From DAIQNV01 sp038748775 (GTDB lineage Bacteria > Planctomycetota > Phycisphaerae > Phycisphaerales > UBA1924), in contig JBCDIT010000009.1 in the NCBI GenBank assembly GCA_038748775.1, forward strand, positions 62,001 through 126,000: a stretch of DNA of 64,000 nt. The letters run 5' to 3'. A program made the translations under genes and the position numbers. Shown piece by piece: positions 7,539 through 17,844 of the stretch; the stretch's first letter is position 1; the number at the start of each line of letters is the position of its first letter. A model generated the notes under the pieces. The model saw only the letters and a list, made by a program, of their open reading frames with translations. It did no database searches and had not been told where the DNA came from.

Positions 7539-10292
7539 ATGGCCGAGATCAGCTTGAAAGCCCTGTTCGGGAAGCTCAACAGCCTGTGTTACAAGGCGAG
7601 CGAGGCCGCGACGGTCTTCTGCAAGATGAGGGGCAACCCGCGCGTCGAGTTGGTGCACTTCATCCACCAGATCCTCCAGCTCCAAGACTCCGACCTCCAC
7701 CGGATCATCCGACACTTCGACCTCAACGCGGCCCAACTCGCTCAGGACATCACGAGCACGCTCGACAGGCTTCCGCGCGGCGCCAGCTCGATCGCCGGCT
7801 TCGGCGGCGATCTCGAGGAGGGCATCGAGCGGGCGTGGACGTACTCGACGCTGCTGTTCAAGGAATCGAGCATCCGATCGGGGCACGTGCTCGTCGGTGT
7901 TCTCAAGACCAAGGGCCTGCAGCGGTCGTTGATCGCGATCTCCGATCAGTTCGAGAAGATCGGCGCCGATGCGCTGAGCGATTCATGGGAAGCGATCTGC
8001 GGCGAGAGCCCCGAGGCCCGACTGAGCGCCACTGACGGGACCAACGTCGGCGGTGGGGCGGTCCCGGGCGAAGCTTCGGGCGCGATGTCGCCCGCCGAGA
8101 TGGGCAAGGAAGAGGCCCTCAAGCGGTTCTGCAAGGACCTGACCGAAGAGGCCCGCTCGGGCAAGATCGACGCCATCGTGGGGCGTGACGACGAAACACG
8201 CCAGTGCGTCGACATCCTGATGCGTCGGCGTCAGAACAACCCGGTCCTCGTGGGCGAGGCGGGCGTTGGCAAGACCGCGGTCGCCGAAGGCTTCGCGCAC
8301 AAGATCGTCGAGGGCGACGTCCCGCCACCCCTGCAAGGTGTTCGTCTCCTCGAACTCGACGTGTCCGCTCTCCAAGCGGGCGCCAGCATGAAGGGCGAGT
8401 TCGAAGAACGCCTCAAGCAGGTCATCGAGGAGATCCAGGCTTCGACCACGCCGACGGTCTTGTTCATCGACGAGGTCCACCGGCTCATCGGCGCCGGCGG
8501 CGCCGCCGGCACCGGAGACGCGGCGCAGCTACTCAAGCCGGCGCTCGCGAGGGGCTTGCTGCGGACGATCGCCGCGACGACGTGGGCCGAGTACAAGAAG
8601 CACATCGAGAAGGATCCGGCGCTTACGCGCCGCTTCCAAACGGTCCAGGTCGACGAACCGGACGAGGCCCGGGCGATCCTCATGATGCGCAAGATCGCGG
8701 GCGCCTTCGAGAAGCACCACGAAGTGCAGATCCTCGACGAGGCCATCGAGGCCTGTGTCGTGCTCTCGCACCGCTACATCCCCGCCCGCCAACTGCCCGA
8801 CAAGGCGGTCAGCTTGCTCGATACCGCGTGCGCTCGAGTCGCGATCGGCCAGCACGCCGTTCCCCCGGCCGTCGACGACACGCGCAAGCGCATCGATGCC
8901 TACGAGCACGAGAAGTCGCTGCTCAACGCCGAGGAGAACGTCGGGATGGACCACGGCGTTCGTCTCGAGGCGATCGAAGTGTCGATCGCGAGCGAGCGAG
9001 AGACGCTCGGGCAGCTTGAGCAGTCGTGGCGCGAGGAGAAAGAACTCGTCGACGAGATCCTCGAGGTTCGCGCCAAGCTCCGTGGCCCCACCGGCGCCGA
9101 GCCCGTCGAGGAGACCGGGACCATCGCCGAAGGCGAAGCCCAGCAAGCGGTAAACGACGAAGCCGATGCGGAGGGTGTCGACACGCTGACCGACGGACAG
9201 AGAGCGGAGGCCACCGCCAAGCTGAAGTCCCTGCAGGATCGCCTGAGCGAGCTCCAGGGCGACAGCCCACTGATCATGCCGAGCTGCGACGCCAACGCCG
9301 TTGCCGCGGTTGTCGCCGATTGGACCGGCATCCCCGTCGGCCGGATGGTCAAGAACGAGATCGAAGCGGTGCTCAAGCTCGGGGACACACTCGCAGAGCG
9401 CGTCGTCGGCCAAGACCACGGCCTGCACGCCATCGCCAAGACCATCCGGACAAACCGAGCCGGCCTCGACAACCCGGGCAAGCCCATCGGTGTCTTCATG
9501 CTCGCCGGCCCGTCGGGCGTCGGAAAGACAGAGACAGCGCTCGCTTTGGCCGAGGCGCTGTACGGCGGCGAACAAAACGTCATCACCATCAACATGTCTG
9601 AGTTCCAAGAGGCCCACACCGTCTCGACGTTGAAGGGGGCGCCTCCCGGATACGTCGGGTACGGTGAGGGCGGCATCCTGACCGAGGCGGTCCGCCGGAA
9701 GCCCTATTCGGTCGTCCTCCTCGACGAGGTCGAGAAGGCCCACTCGGACGTCCACGAGATCTTCTTCCAGGTCTTCGACAAGGGCGTCATGGAGGACGGG
9801 GAAGGACGGACGATCGATTTCAAGAATACGATCATTCTGCTCACCACCAACGTCGGGTCCGACCTCATCATGAACATGTGCAAGGACCCGGAACTCATGC
9901 CCAGCGTCGAAGGGCTCCAAAAGGCCCTCCGCGAGCCGCTGCTCAAGACGTTCCCCGCGGCCCTGCTCGGCCGCATCGTCACGATCCCGTACTACCCGCT
10001 GAGCGACGAGATGATCCGCCTGATCTCCAGGCTCCAGCTCCGGAGGATCGAGAAACGGATCGCCGAGTCGCATGACGCGGAGTTCGAGGTCGGCGACGAA
10101 GTCATCGAGCTCATCGCGAGCCGCTGCACCGAACTCGAGTCCGGTGGCCGCATGATCGACGCGATTCTCACCCAGACGATGCTCCCGGAGATCTCCACGG
10201 CCTTCCTCAACCGCATGATGGAGGGCGGAGAAATCAAGAAAGTCACGGTCAGCGTGGCCGATGGAAACGATTTCGCGTACGCGTTTGAGTGA
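7539..10292 (+). CDS. tssH: Type VI sheath-disassembly ATPase TssH (ClpV)
   Basis: This 917-residue protein is a two-ring AAA+ unfoldase of the ClpB/ClpV class. The first Walker A (GEAGVGKT) is at about residues 239-246 and the second (GPSGVGKT) at 657-664, with the LFIDEVH Walker B in the first ring. The N-terminal double-Clp domain is followed by a coiled-coil middle region rich in Glu between the rings (about 440-560). ClpV extracts and recycles TssB/TssC from the contracted sheath. Genomic position directly after tssG, and the diverged N domain, favour ClpV over the general chaperone ClpB. A GGAGACC site lies ahead of the ATG. Confidence 0.94.
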   Translation: MAEISLKALFGKLNSLCYKASEAATVFCKMRGNPRVELVHFIHQILQLQDSDLHRIIRHFDLNAAQLAQDITSTLDRLPRGASSIAGFGGDLEEGIERAWTYSTLLFKESSIRSGHVLVGVLKTKGLQRSLIAISDQFEKIGADALSDSWEAICGESPEARLSATDGTNVGGGAVPGEASGAMSPAEMGKEEALKRFCKDLTEEARSGKIDAIVGRDDETRQCVDILMRRRQNNPVLVGEAGVGKTAVAEGFAHKIVEGDVPPPLQGVRLLELDVSALQAGASMKGEFEERLKQVIEEIQASTTPTVLFIDEVHRLIGAGGAAGTGDAAQLLKPALARGLLRTIAATTWAEYKKHIEKDPALTRRFQTVQVDEPDEARAILMMRKIAGAFEKHHEVQILDEAIEACVVLSHRYIPARQLPDKAVSLLDTACARVAIGQHAVPPAVDDTRKRIDAYEHEKSLLNAEENVGMDHGVRLEAIEVSIASERETLGQLEQSWREEKELVDEILEVRAKLRGPTGAEPVEETGTIAEGEAQQAVNDEADAEGVDTLTDGQRAEATAKLKSLQDRLSELQGDSPLIMPSCDANAVAAVVADWTGIPVGRMVKNEIEAVLKLGDTLAERVVGQDHGLHAIAKTIRTNRAGLDNPGKPIGVFMLAGPSGVGKTETALALAEALYGGEQNVITINMSEFQEAHTVSTLKGAPPGYVGYGEGGILTEAVRRKPYSVVLLDEVEKAHSDVHEIFFQVFDKGVMEDGEGRTIDFKNTIILLTTNVGSDLIMNMCKDPELMPSVEGLQKALREPLLKTFPAALLGRIVTIPYYPLSDEMIRLISRLQLRRIEKRIAESHDAEFEVGDEVIELIASRCTELESGGRMIDAILTQTMLPEISTAFLNRMMEGGEIKKVTVSVADGNDFAYAFE

Positions 10293-10458
10293 TGCGTAAG
10301 GGGTCTTCCCGCCTCTTCGAAACGGCGAGCATCGCAGCACTCGAATCGGAGCCGATTCGCGTTGTATGATCGACCTTTGCGGGGTCTCGGGGGACGCCGC
10401 AACGAGAACACACACCTGGCCGCCGCCGGGCCCGACAGACCGAGCAAGAGGACGCCCT

Positions 10459-12657
10459 ATGACTCTCCACCACGCCCACGATGCAGCCACTTCCGCCGCG
10501 ACGAGTTGGACGAGCGCGACCCGCGCCGGACACGAAGACGTCGCGCCCCGCGTCGACGAGTACTTCGCCTGCGATGTCTTCGACCGCTCCGAGATGCGGG
10601 CCCGCCTGCCCAAAGCTGTCTTTAAGAGTCTCATGAAGACCATCGAGCAGGGGGAAAAACTCGACCACGCGATCGCCGATGTCGTCGCGACCGCGATGAA
10701 GGACTGGGCCACCGAGAAGGGCGCCACCCACTACACCCACTGGTTCCAGCCGCTCACCGGCGCGACGGCCGAGAAGCACGACTCGATGGTCGTCCCGGAC
10801 GGAGCGGGCAACGTTCTTTTCCAGTTCAGCGGCACCGATCTCGTCCAGGGCGAGCCCGACGCGTCGAGCTTCCCGTCCGGCGGCCTTCGCGCCACGTTCG
10901 AGGCCCGCGGCTACACCGCGTGGGACCCGACCAGCCCCGCCTTCATCCTCCGAGGCACCAACTTCGCCACGCTCTGTATTCCCACAGTCTTCGTGAGCTG
11001 GACCGGCGAGGCCCTCGACAAGAAGACGCCTTTGATCCGTTCGATCGAGGCCCTGAACACCCACGCGATGCGCATCCTTGGGCTGTTCGGCACCGACGAA
11101 GGCGTGAGCCGCGTCAACACCACGCTTGGTTCGGAGCAGGAGTACTTCCTGGTCGACTCGAACTTCTTCTTCGCCCGTCCCGACCTCGTGAGCTGCGAGC
11201 GGACGCTGTTCGGCGCCAAACCGCCGAAGGGACAGCAGCTCTCCGACCACTACTTCGGCGCGATCCCTCACCGCGTGAACGCCTTCATGGCCGAGGTCGA
11301 GCGTGAGCTGTACCGCTTGGGCGTTCCGGTCGCGACGCGGCACAACGAGGTCGCCCCCGGTCAGTACGAACTCGCGCACATTTTCGAGCACGCCAATGTC
11401 GCCGTTGATCACCAGATGATCATCATGGAGACGCTCAAGCGGGTCGCGCCGCGGTACGGGTTCAACGCCCTGCTGCACGAGAAGCCGTTCGCCGGCGTCA
11501 ACGGTTCGGGCAAGCACAACAACTGGTCGATGGCGACCGACACCGGTGTCAACCTGCTCGATCCGCAGGACGACACGCACACGAACCTCCAGTTCCTCAC
11601 TTTCTTGTGCGCCGTGATCCGCGCGGTCGACATCCACGCCGACCTCATCCGTTCAGCGATCGCCAGCTCCGGCAACGACCATCGTCTCGGCGCCAACGAA
11701 GCCCCGCCGGCGATCATCTCGATCTTCCTGGGCGACATGCTCATGGACATCGTTGAGCAACTCGAGAAGGGAACTCCGAACCGCACGATCAAGGGCGGCG
11801 CGATGGATCTGGGTGCCCGCACGCTCCCGCAGATCCCCCGTCACTCGGGCGACCGCAACCGTACCAGTCCCTTCGCGTTTACCGGCAACAAGTTCGAACT
11901 CCGCGCCGTTGGCTCCACCGCCGCTGTCGCCTGGCCCAACACCGTCATCAACGCGATTGTCGCCGAGAGCCTGGACTTCATCGCGACCGAACTCGAGGCG
12001 GCCGTCAACAAGAAGACGCGACCAGAGAAGCTCGAGGCGGCGTGCAAGCGCGTGCTCAAGGCGGTCATCAAGGAGCACAAGAAGGTCATCTTCAACGGAG
12101 ACAACTACTCCGACGAGTGGCACTCCGAGGCCGAGAAGCGGGGACTCCCCAACCTCAAGGACTCAAACGCGGCCATCCCCGTCCTCGGCGCCAAGAAGGC
12201 CAAGTCGCTCTTCAAGAAGTACAAGATTCTGACGCCGGCGGAGGTCGATTCACGCGTCGCGATCTTCACCGAGAAGTACGCGATGCAGCTCCAGATCGAG
12301 TCCGAGCAGATGGTGCTCATCGCTCGCCAGCTCATCCTCCCCGCAGCCTTGCGTCACCAGGCCGTCATTGCCGAGGCGGTCTCGGCGACCAAGAACGCCG
12401 GCGTCGACGCGGCGAGCGAGACCGAAGCCCTCGAGTCCTTCGTTGATCTGCTCGCCCGCTTCCGCGATCGCGTCGATGCGCTCGACGAGGCTGACAACGC
12501 CACCGAAGACGATCCGGCGGCGAACGTCAAGCTGTTCGCGACGACGATCCGGCCGCTCATGGAAGAAGTCAGGGAACTCGGAGATGAACTCGAAACCCAT
12601 GTCGCCGCCGACCTCTGGCCGCTGCCGACCTACCGTGAGATGCTCTTCATCCGTTGA
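10459..12657 (+). CDS. glnN: Glutamine synthetase type III
   Basis: This 732-residue protein has the size and motifs of type III glutamine synthetase, which makes glutamine from glutamate, ammonia and ATP. GVNGSGKHNNWS at about residues 346-357, and the earlier GSEQEYFLVD and THWFQPLTGATAEKHDS, are characteristic of this class, as is the long C-terminal helical region. I start at the ATG at 10459, which has AAGAGGA upstream. An in-frame ATG at 10366 would add 31 proline- and arginine-rich residues not seen in the family. It follows clpV by 166 bases but has no functional tie to the secretion genes. No regulator gene sits beside it. Confidence 0.94.
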   Translation: MTLHHAHDAATSAATSWTSATRAGHEDVAPRVDEYFACDVFDRSEMRARLPKAVFKSLMKTIEQGEKLDHAIADVVATAMKDWATEKGATHYTHWFQPLTGATAEKHDSMVVPDGAGNVLFQFSGTDLVQGEPDASSFPSGGLRATFEARGYTAWDPTSPAFILRGTNFATLCIPTVFVSWTGEALDKKTPLIRSIEALNTHAMRILGLFGTDEGVSRVNTTLGSEQEYFLVDSNFFFARPDLVSCERTLFGAKPPKGQQLSDHYFGAIPHRVNAFMAEVERELYRLGVPVATRHNEVAPGQYELAHIFEHANVAVDHQMIIMETLKRVAPRYGFNALLHEKPFAGVNGSGKHNNWSMATDTGVNLLDPQDDTHTNLQFLTFLCAVIRAVDIHADLIRSAIASSGNDHRLGANEAPPAIISIFLGDMLMDIVEQLEKGTPNRTIKGGAMDLGARTLPQIPRHSGDRNRTSPFAFTGNKFELRAVGSTAAVAWPNTVINAIVAESLDFIATELEAAVNKKTRPEKLEAACKRVLKAVIKEHKKVIFNGDNYSDEWHSEAEKRGLPNLKDSNAAIPVLGAKKAKSLFKKYKILTPAEVDSRVAIFTEKYAMQLQIESEQMVLIARQLILPAALRHQAVIAEAVSATKNAGVDAASETEALESFVDLLARFRDRVDALDEADNATEDDPAANVKLFATTIRPLMEEVRELGDELETHVAADLWPLPTYREMLFIR

Positions 12658-12728
12658 TCTGATCGAGGCGGGTCCCAACCAGATCCCTCGAATCGCGTAC
12701 CATTCGGAGCACCTCGTCGGAGGACCGG

Positions 12729-15269
12729 ATGGCGAATCCCCAACTCGGGTTTGACGGATTTGAGGCCGCGCCTATCGGCCTGCTCGTCGTGAACCACGAC
12801 GCGATTGTCGAGCGTGCGAATAAGGAAGCGTGCCGACTCATCGCCGAAAGCGGAGGGGCGTCCCCTGAGGGGAGGAAGCTGGCCGAGGTATTCGCCGATC
12901 GCTTCGCGGTCGCCGTATCAGAACGCATCGAAGCCAGTATCACCTCGGGCGCCGAGGGCGCGATGCTCGCCGCGTTCAAGGTGGGCGATGCTCAGATCGA
13001 ACTCCGCTTCGCGCCGGGCGATGGTGACCGCTGCGCCGTTTCGCTCGCGAACGTCCGGGGCGCGATCGATGCCGAGCAGCGGCTGCGTGCCCACTTCACG
13101 CAGAGCCCCCTCGCCTCGATCGAGTGGCGTCGCGATCGAAGCGTGAAGCTCTGGAACCCCGCCGCCGAGGCGATATTCGGGTACACGGCCGAAGAGGCAG
13201 AGTCGATGGATATGTTCCCCGCGCTCGTCGCGCCCGAGTCACGCGCGACCGTCGATCGCGTCTGGGCCGAGTTGCTCAACGCGTCGGGCGGCGAGATGGT
13301 GACCAACACAAACCTTGCCCGAGATGGGCGGACCATCCTCTGCCGCTGGTACAACACCCCGCTCCTCGATCCCGAGGGCAACGTGGTCGGGGTGGCTTCC
13401 CTGGCCGAAGACGTGACCGAACGCGCACTGGCAGAGCGCAAACTCCGCGAGTCCGAGCGTCGGCTCCGCTCGATCATCGACCGTCTCCCGGTCTTGGTTT
13501 GGGCGATCGACGACAGCCATCGCCCAGTGTTTTGGAACGATCACGCCCAGAGGGTGAGCGGGCTGAAGCCCGAGGACGTCCTGTGCTCTGACGGCGCTGC
13601 GAAGCTGTTCCCAGCAGATGCGCTCGACCTCGATGCGTTCCTCGGGCTCGACTTCGATGCGGTCGAGCGTCCGCTGCACTGCGCGGACGGCTCGGTCCGA
13701 CGTATTCTTTGGTCGAACGTCGCCGCCCGGTGCCCGGTCCCGGGATGGTCGGCATGGGGCATGGGCATCGACGTGACCGAACTGCAACAAGCCCGGCGCG
13801 CCGCTCTCGAGTCCGAGCGGCGATTCAAAGACGTCTTTCATTCGGTAGAGCTCGCCGGCGTGCTCCTCGATCCTGAGGGTCTCGTGCAGGACTGCAACCA
13901 CGCGATGCTCTCCGCACTCGATTGTTCGAGAGACGAGATTATCGGCGCCGATTGGTTCGATGTCGGGTGCCCCGAGGACATACGAAACGACGCCCGGGCT
14001 CAGCTCAGGAACGCGCTCGAGACCGGTGAATATGACCAACGCACCGAGCGTCGGATCATCTCAAAGCGGGGCCGAACCAGGGAGATGATCTGGACGAGGT
14101 CGTTGCTCCGTGACGCCGACGGGCGTCCCGTTGCCGCGTGCGCATTCGGTCTCGACGTCACCGACCGTCGCCGCGCGGAATCGGAGTTGGCCAGGCATCG
14201 GGATCAGCTCGAACGTCTTGTCGAGGAGCGCACCCTCGCGCTTGCCCAATCAACCAAACAGCTCGCGGAGGCCGAGCGGCTCGCGTCAATCGGCCAGCTC
14301 GCCGCTGGCGTTGGACACGACATCAACAACATCTTGCTCCCGGTCCGGTGTCACCTCGACGCGCTGAACGAGCACCAGGATCCATCGGTCAACGACGCCG
14401 TCTCAGCCGTGTCGACAGGCCTGGCAGTGCTCGCGAGGATGGGAGAGTCGCTCCGACGGATGACCCCTGCACGCAGCGCGGACACGCATGCCGTCGAGCG
14501 TGGACATCGCGAATCCAAAGTCATTGAGCTCACCGATTGGTGGGCCGACGCGGGGCCGCTGGTCACCGGAGCCGTCCCGGCACCGATCTCGTTCAACGTC
14601 GACGTGTCGGCCGGGATTCGAGCCGTTGCCGGCGACGAGCACGAATTGACCCAGGCCGTTATCAACCTCGTGCTCAACGCCGTCGAGGCGATCGATGATG
14701 CCAATCAAGGCGAGATCGTCATGCGGATCCGTGCCGACGGCGCCGCCGCTTCCATCGCGATCACCGACAACGGGCGAGGGATGTCCGACGTTGTGGCCCG
14801 ACGCGCGAGCGAGCCGTTCTTCAGCACCAAGACACGGGGCATCTCAACCGGATTGGGGCTCAGCGTCGTCGATGCGTTCGTGAAGGCGGCCGGCGGCAGG
14901 AAGGTCGTCGAGTCGACGCCGGGCGAGGGGACCAAGGTGACGATGCTCCTGCCCCGTCCGGATTCCAGGGGGCTTGGAAACAACGCACCAGATCGAGGGA
15001 GCGTCCTTGTCCGCGTCGGTGATCCGCGAACCAAGGCAATCCACGAACGTGTGCTCGGCGACCTCGGTTTCACCGTGCTCTCGAATACTGAAGGCCCGGT
15101 TGAGGTCGATGTTCTCGTTCAAGATGGGCAAGAAACACACAAGGATGTGCTTTCGAGACACATTTACAGGGTAGTGTCGAATCCCGATTCCTCTCATCCT
15201 TATGACATAGATGTGCGCTCTGGCCTCGCTGAACTGCGGCTGATCTACAGTCGCCCGGCTGGTTCATAG
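12729..15269 (+). CDS. Soluble multi-PAS sensor histidine kinase
   Basis: This 846-residue protein has three or four PAS/PAC modules in series (for example the PLASIEWRRDRSVKLWNPAA module near residue 125, LPVLVWAIDDSHRPVFWN near 255, and GVLLDPEGLVQDCN near 380). A coiled coil follows (LERLVEERTLALAQSTKQLAEAERL is split over about residues 495-520), then an atypical H box GHDINN with His at about 530, an N box (NLVLNAVEAI) and a G box (GLGLSVV). No membrane segment or signal peptide is visible, so it senses a cytoplasmic cue. It precedes a NarL-type response regulator by 32 bases, its likely partner. The last 100 residues after the kinase look like a degenerate receiver-like or unknown tail. 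Confidence 0.9.
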   Translation: MANPQLGFDGFEAAPIGLLVVNHDAIVERANKEACRLIAESGGASPEGRKLAEVFADRFAVAVSERIEASITSGAEGAMLAAFKVGDAQIELRFAPGDGDRCAVSLANVRGAIDAEQRLRAHFTQSPLASIEWRRDRSVKLWNPAAEAIFGYTAEEAESMDMFPALVAPESRATVDRVWAELLNASGGEMVTNTNLARDGRTILCRWYNTPLLDPEGNVVGVASLAEDVTERALAERKLRESERRLRSIIDRLPVLVWAIDDSHRPVFWNDHAQRVSGLKPEDVLCSDGAAKLFPADALDLDAFLGLDFDAVERPLHCADGSVRRILWSNVAARCPVPGWSAWGMGIDVTELQQARRAALESERRFKDVFHSVELAGVLLDPEGLVQDCNHAMLSALDCSRDEIIGADWFDVGCPEDIRNDARAQLRNALETGEYDQRTERRIISKRGRTREMIWTRSLLRDADGRPVAACAFGLDVTDRRRAESELARHRDQLERLVEERTLALAQSTKQLAEAERLASIGQLAAGVGHDINNILLPVRCHLDALNEHQDPSVNDAVSAVSTGLAVLARMGESLRRMTPARSADTHAVERGHRESKVIELTDWWADAGPLVTGAVPAPISFNVDVSAGIRAVAGDEHELTQAVINLVLNAVEAIDDANQGEIVMRIRADGAAASIAITDNGRGMSDVVARRASEPFFSTKTRGISTGLGLSVVDAFVKAAGGRKVVESTPGEGTKVTMLLPRPDSRGLGNNAPDRGSVLVRVGDPRTKAIHERVLGDLGFTVLSNTEGPVEVDVLVQDGQETHKDVLSRHIYRVVSNPDSSHPYDIDVRSGLAELRLIYSRPAGS

Positions 15270-15301
15270 CTCAATTCCGGGTCTCAGAGGCCTCGACGCA
15301 T

Positions 15302-15997
15302 ATGCTTGGAAACCCGAACGATAACAATATCCAAACTTCAGTGCCTCCGAACCGAATCCGTGTTCTGTGTGTTGATGATCATGCGTTCCTCGTCGAGGGG
15401 CTTCGCGCGCGTCTTGGGCGCGAGGCTGATATCGAGATCGTTGGTGAGCTCCAACGGGCCGATGAACTCACGCCGACCGCCGAACGACTGCGGCCGCACG
15501 TTGTGCTTATCGATGTCGACATGCCCGGACGCGACGCCTTCGAAGCTATCGAAGACGTTACCCGCGCGCACCCCGAGGTGCGCTGTGTTCTGCTCTCCGG
15601 GTACATCCGCGACACGTACCTCGACGCCGCGGTCAAGGCCGGAGCGTGGGGATACCTGTCGAAGCAGGACACTCCGTCATCGATCGCCGCGGCGATCCGA
15701 GATGTTCATGCCGGGCGCGTCTCGTTCTCGACGGAGGTTAACGAACGCTGTGGCGTACCCGCCGGACCGGAAGGCGGCCGAGCCGCCGCTTCGCGTCTCG
15801 CGCTGCTGACGCCTCGCGAGCTTCAAATTCTCCGGATGATCGGGCGTGGCATGGCCCGCAACGACATCGCGGCTTCGATCCATCGCTCGCCGAAGACGGT
15901 CGATGCTCACCGGGCGTCGATCATGGACAAACTGGGCCTTCACGACCGCGTCGACCTCGCTCGTTTCGCGATCCGCGAAGGCCTCGTCGAAGCCTGA
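15302..15997 (+). CDS. NarL/FixJ-family response regulator
   Basis: This 231-residue protein has an N-terminal receiver domain (RVLCVDDHAFLVEGLRARL from about residue 20, predicted phospho-acceptor Asp71 in LIDVDMPG, Lys in YLSKQD) and a C-terminal LuxR-type helix-turn-helix (LTPRELQILRMIGRGMARNDIA, then SPKTVDAHRASIMDKLGL, split here). It therefore binds DNA when phosphorylated. It sits directly after the PAS kinase on the same strand, which makes that kinase the likely phosphate donor. Target genes are not visible. The 3' end converges on an ABC transporter gene only 15 bases away. Confidence 0.92.
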   Translation: MLGNPNDNNIQTSVPPNRIRVLCVDDHAFLVEGLRARLGREADIEIVGELQRADELTPTAERLRPHVVLIDVDMPGRDAFEAIEDVTRAHPEVRCVLLSGYIRDTYLDAAVKAGAWGYLSKQDTPSSIAAAIRDVHAGRVSFSTEVNERCGVPAGPEGGRAAASRLALLTPRELQILRMIGRGMARNDIAASIHRSPKTVDAHRASIMDKLGLHDRVDLARFAIREGLVEA

Positions 15998-16012
15998 GTC
16001 CTGACCGAAACT

Positions 16013-16801
16013 TCAGTTCACGGGTTCGATCGGAACGCACCAAGGCCGGCCCGAAGGGCCGTCTCGGCGTATCTCTACCCGAACCTCGAAAGTACCCTGA
16101 ATTACAGATGGCGTGAGAACCTCGTTGGGCGTCCCATCGGTTGCGATGGTTCCTTCTCGGAGCACGACGAGACGATCAGCGAAACGCGCTGCGATGTTGA
16201 GGTCGTGCAGAACAACGACGGCGGTCATCCCATCGGAGCAAAGCTTCCGAATCAGCATGAGCACCTCGAGTTGGTGCTTCACGTCGAGCGCCGAAATAGG
16301 CTCGTCCAGCAGCATCGCCTTCGGCTCCTGGGCGATCGCGAGCGCGATCCACGCCCGCTGGCGTTCCCCTCCCGACAGCGTGGAGACGACGCGATCGGCG
16401 TGGGCTTCGACCCCGCAACGCCTCATCGCAGCGTCAACAACGTCTCGGTCCGTGCTGCTCCATGCGCCGTGCCAGTTCACCCGTGCGTGCCTGCCCATAC
16501 CGACAAGCTCACGCACCGTGGCCCCGGGAGGGGCTTGGGGTGATTGCTGGACGAACGCGAGTTCCCGGGCCAATCGGCGCCGTGGCACCGATCTGACGTC
16601 TTCGCCGGCGATCGTCGTGATCCCCGAGAGCGGACGGTGCAGCCCGGCAGCCACGCGTAACAGCGTGCTCTTTCCCGAGCCATTCGGGCCGAGCAACGCC
16701 GTGAACTCCGCGCTAGCAAAGCTCAGATCGATCGGCGTCGTTGTACCAAGCACCCGCTGCTTGCCGTATCCCGCCGAGATGCCATTGAGCGCCACCGTCA
16801 T
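16013..16801 (-). CDS. ABC importer ATP-binding protein, iron-complex/cobalamin class
   Basis: This 262-residue ATPase has Walker A GPNGSGKST (residues 38-46), the signature LSGGERQR (142-149) and Walker B AMLLDEP (162-168). The type is that of FecE/BtuD/HmuV, which power uptake of ferric siderophores, haem or vitamin B12. Its start overlaps the permease stop by four bases (ATGA), so the two are translationally coupled. Together with the permease and the binding protein it forms a complete one-binding-protein importer. Substrate cannot be fixed from sequence. The family match is firm; the B12 and haem options remain open because no riboswitch or Fur box was recognised ahead of the operon. Confidence 0.93.
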   Translation of the reverse strand: MTVALNGISAGYGKQRVLGTTTPIDLSFASAEFTALLGPNGSGKSTLLRVAAGLHRPLSGITTIAGEDVRSVPRRRLARELAFVQQSPQAPPGATVRELVGMGRHARVNWHGAWSSTDRDVVDAAMRRCGVEAHADRVVSTLSGGERQRAWIALAIAQEPKAMLLDEPISALDVKHQLEVLMLIRKLCSDGMTAVVVLHDLNIAARFADRLVVLREGTIATDGTPNEVLTPSVIQGTFEVRVEIRRDGPSGRPWCVPIEPVN

Positions 16802-17844
16802 CGAAGCGCCTTCACCCGGTAGAGCAGGAACAGGAAGTAGGGGCCTCCGATAAGGCTCGTCACGATTCCGACCGGCAACTGTTGCGGTGCGAAGACCGAG
16901 CGGGCAAGAAGATCAGACCATACCACAAGGGCCGCGCCACCCAACGCGGCCACCGGCAGCGCGAGCGCATGGCGCCACCCCACGAGCATGCGAGCCACGT
17001 GCGGGACGATGAGCCCGACGAATCCGATGAGGCCCGACACACTCACCGCGGCGCCGGCGAGGATCGCCGCGGCCGCGATCGCCCCTAAACGGACGCGTTC
17101 GGCGTGTACGCCGACGGATCGCGCCCCGTCGTCGCCCAACTGGAGCGCGTCGAGACCTTGTACGAGCAGCGCGGCGAGCGCCGTGCCCCCGACGAACCAG
17201 GGCCCGAGCGTACGCACTTCGGGCCAACTCGTGCCCTCGAGGCTGCCCGCCATCCACCCGATGACCGCCTGCGCCGCGCGATCGGTCGTGAGCATCAGCG
17301 TGGTCGAGACCGCGCCGAGCATTGTTGTGATCGCCACCCCGGCGAGCACCATGCGCACCGGCGACGTGCCCGAACCCGGTTCCCAAGAGATGAGGTAGAC
17401 GACGAGCGTTGCAAGGACCGCGCCGCCCATCGCAGCGGGCGGGAGCCACGCGCTCGCTGTGGGCAATATCGAGAGGATAATCGTCGCCGCGAGTCCGGCG
17501 CCCGCGGTCAGACCCACCACGTTGGGAGCCGCGAGTGGGTTTCGCATCACGCCCTGGAGCAAGACGCCGGACATCGCGAGCATCCCGCCGACCACCGCGC
17601 CGACGGTCGCCCTTGGAAGCCGAAGCGACCAGATGATCCGATGGTTCACGTCGTCTTGGGCCCCGCCCTCGGGTCCGGCCCAAACGGCACTGACCACGTC
17701 GCCGACGGGTATCGATACGGCGCCTTTGCTGACCGCGACGACGATTCCCAGCAAGGTCAGCAACAAGGCCACAGATGCAACAACGAGGGCGCGAGCCCTC
17801 CGCGGTGGTGCGACAGCTTGCTTGGATTCAGTCTTGCAGGTCAA
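16798..17844 (-). CDS. FecCD-type ABC transporter permease
   Basis: This is a BtuC/FecCD-family permease with about ten hydrophobic segments. Family features are the RLPRATVGAVVGGMLAMSG stretch near residue 80-100, LLQGVMRNPLAAPNVVGLTAGAG, and the late GLIGFVGLIVPHVARM. It would form the membrane channel with the ATPase encoded next. The open frame extends to an ATG at 17910, but this lies deep in the binding-protein gene; I use the TTG at 17844 inside its last codons, which gives 348 residues, the usual length. Start choice is uncertain. It overlaps the upstream gene by 17 bases and the ATPase by 4. Confidence 0.9.
   Translation of the reverse strand: MTCKTESKQAVAPPRRARALVVASVALLLTLLGIVVAVSKGAVSIPVGDVVSAVWAGPEGGAQDDVNHRIIWSLRLPRATVGAVVGGMLAMSGVLLQGVMRNPLAAPNVVGLTAGAGLAATIILSILPTASAWLPPAAMGGAVLATLVVYLISWEPGSGTSPVRMVLAGVAITTMLGAVSTTLMLTTDRAAQAVIGWMAGSLEGTSWPEVRTLGPWFVGGTALAALLVQGLDALQLGDDGARSVGVHAERVRLGAIAAAAILAGAAVSVSGLIGFVGLIVPHVARMLVGWRHALALPVAALGGAALVVWSDLLARSVFAPQQLPVGIVTSLIGGPYFLFLLYRVKALR

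Noticed and set aside
8529..10727. Long minus-strand frame of 732 codons opposite clpV
   Set aside because: It is the mirror of a GC-rich coding gene with codon bias; no family features and no ribosome site.
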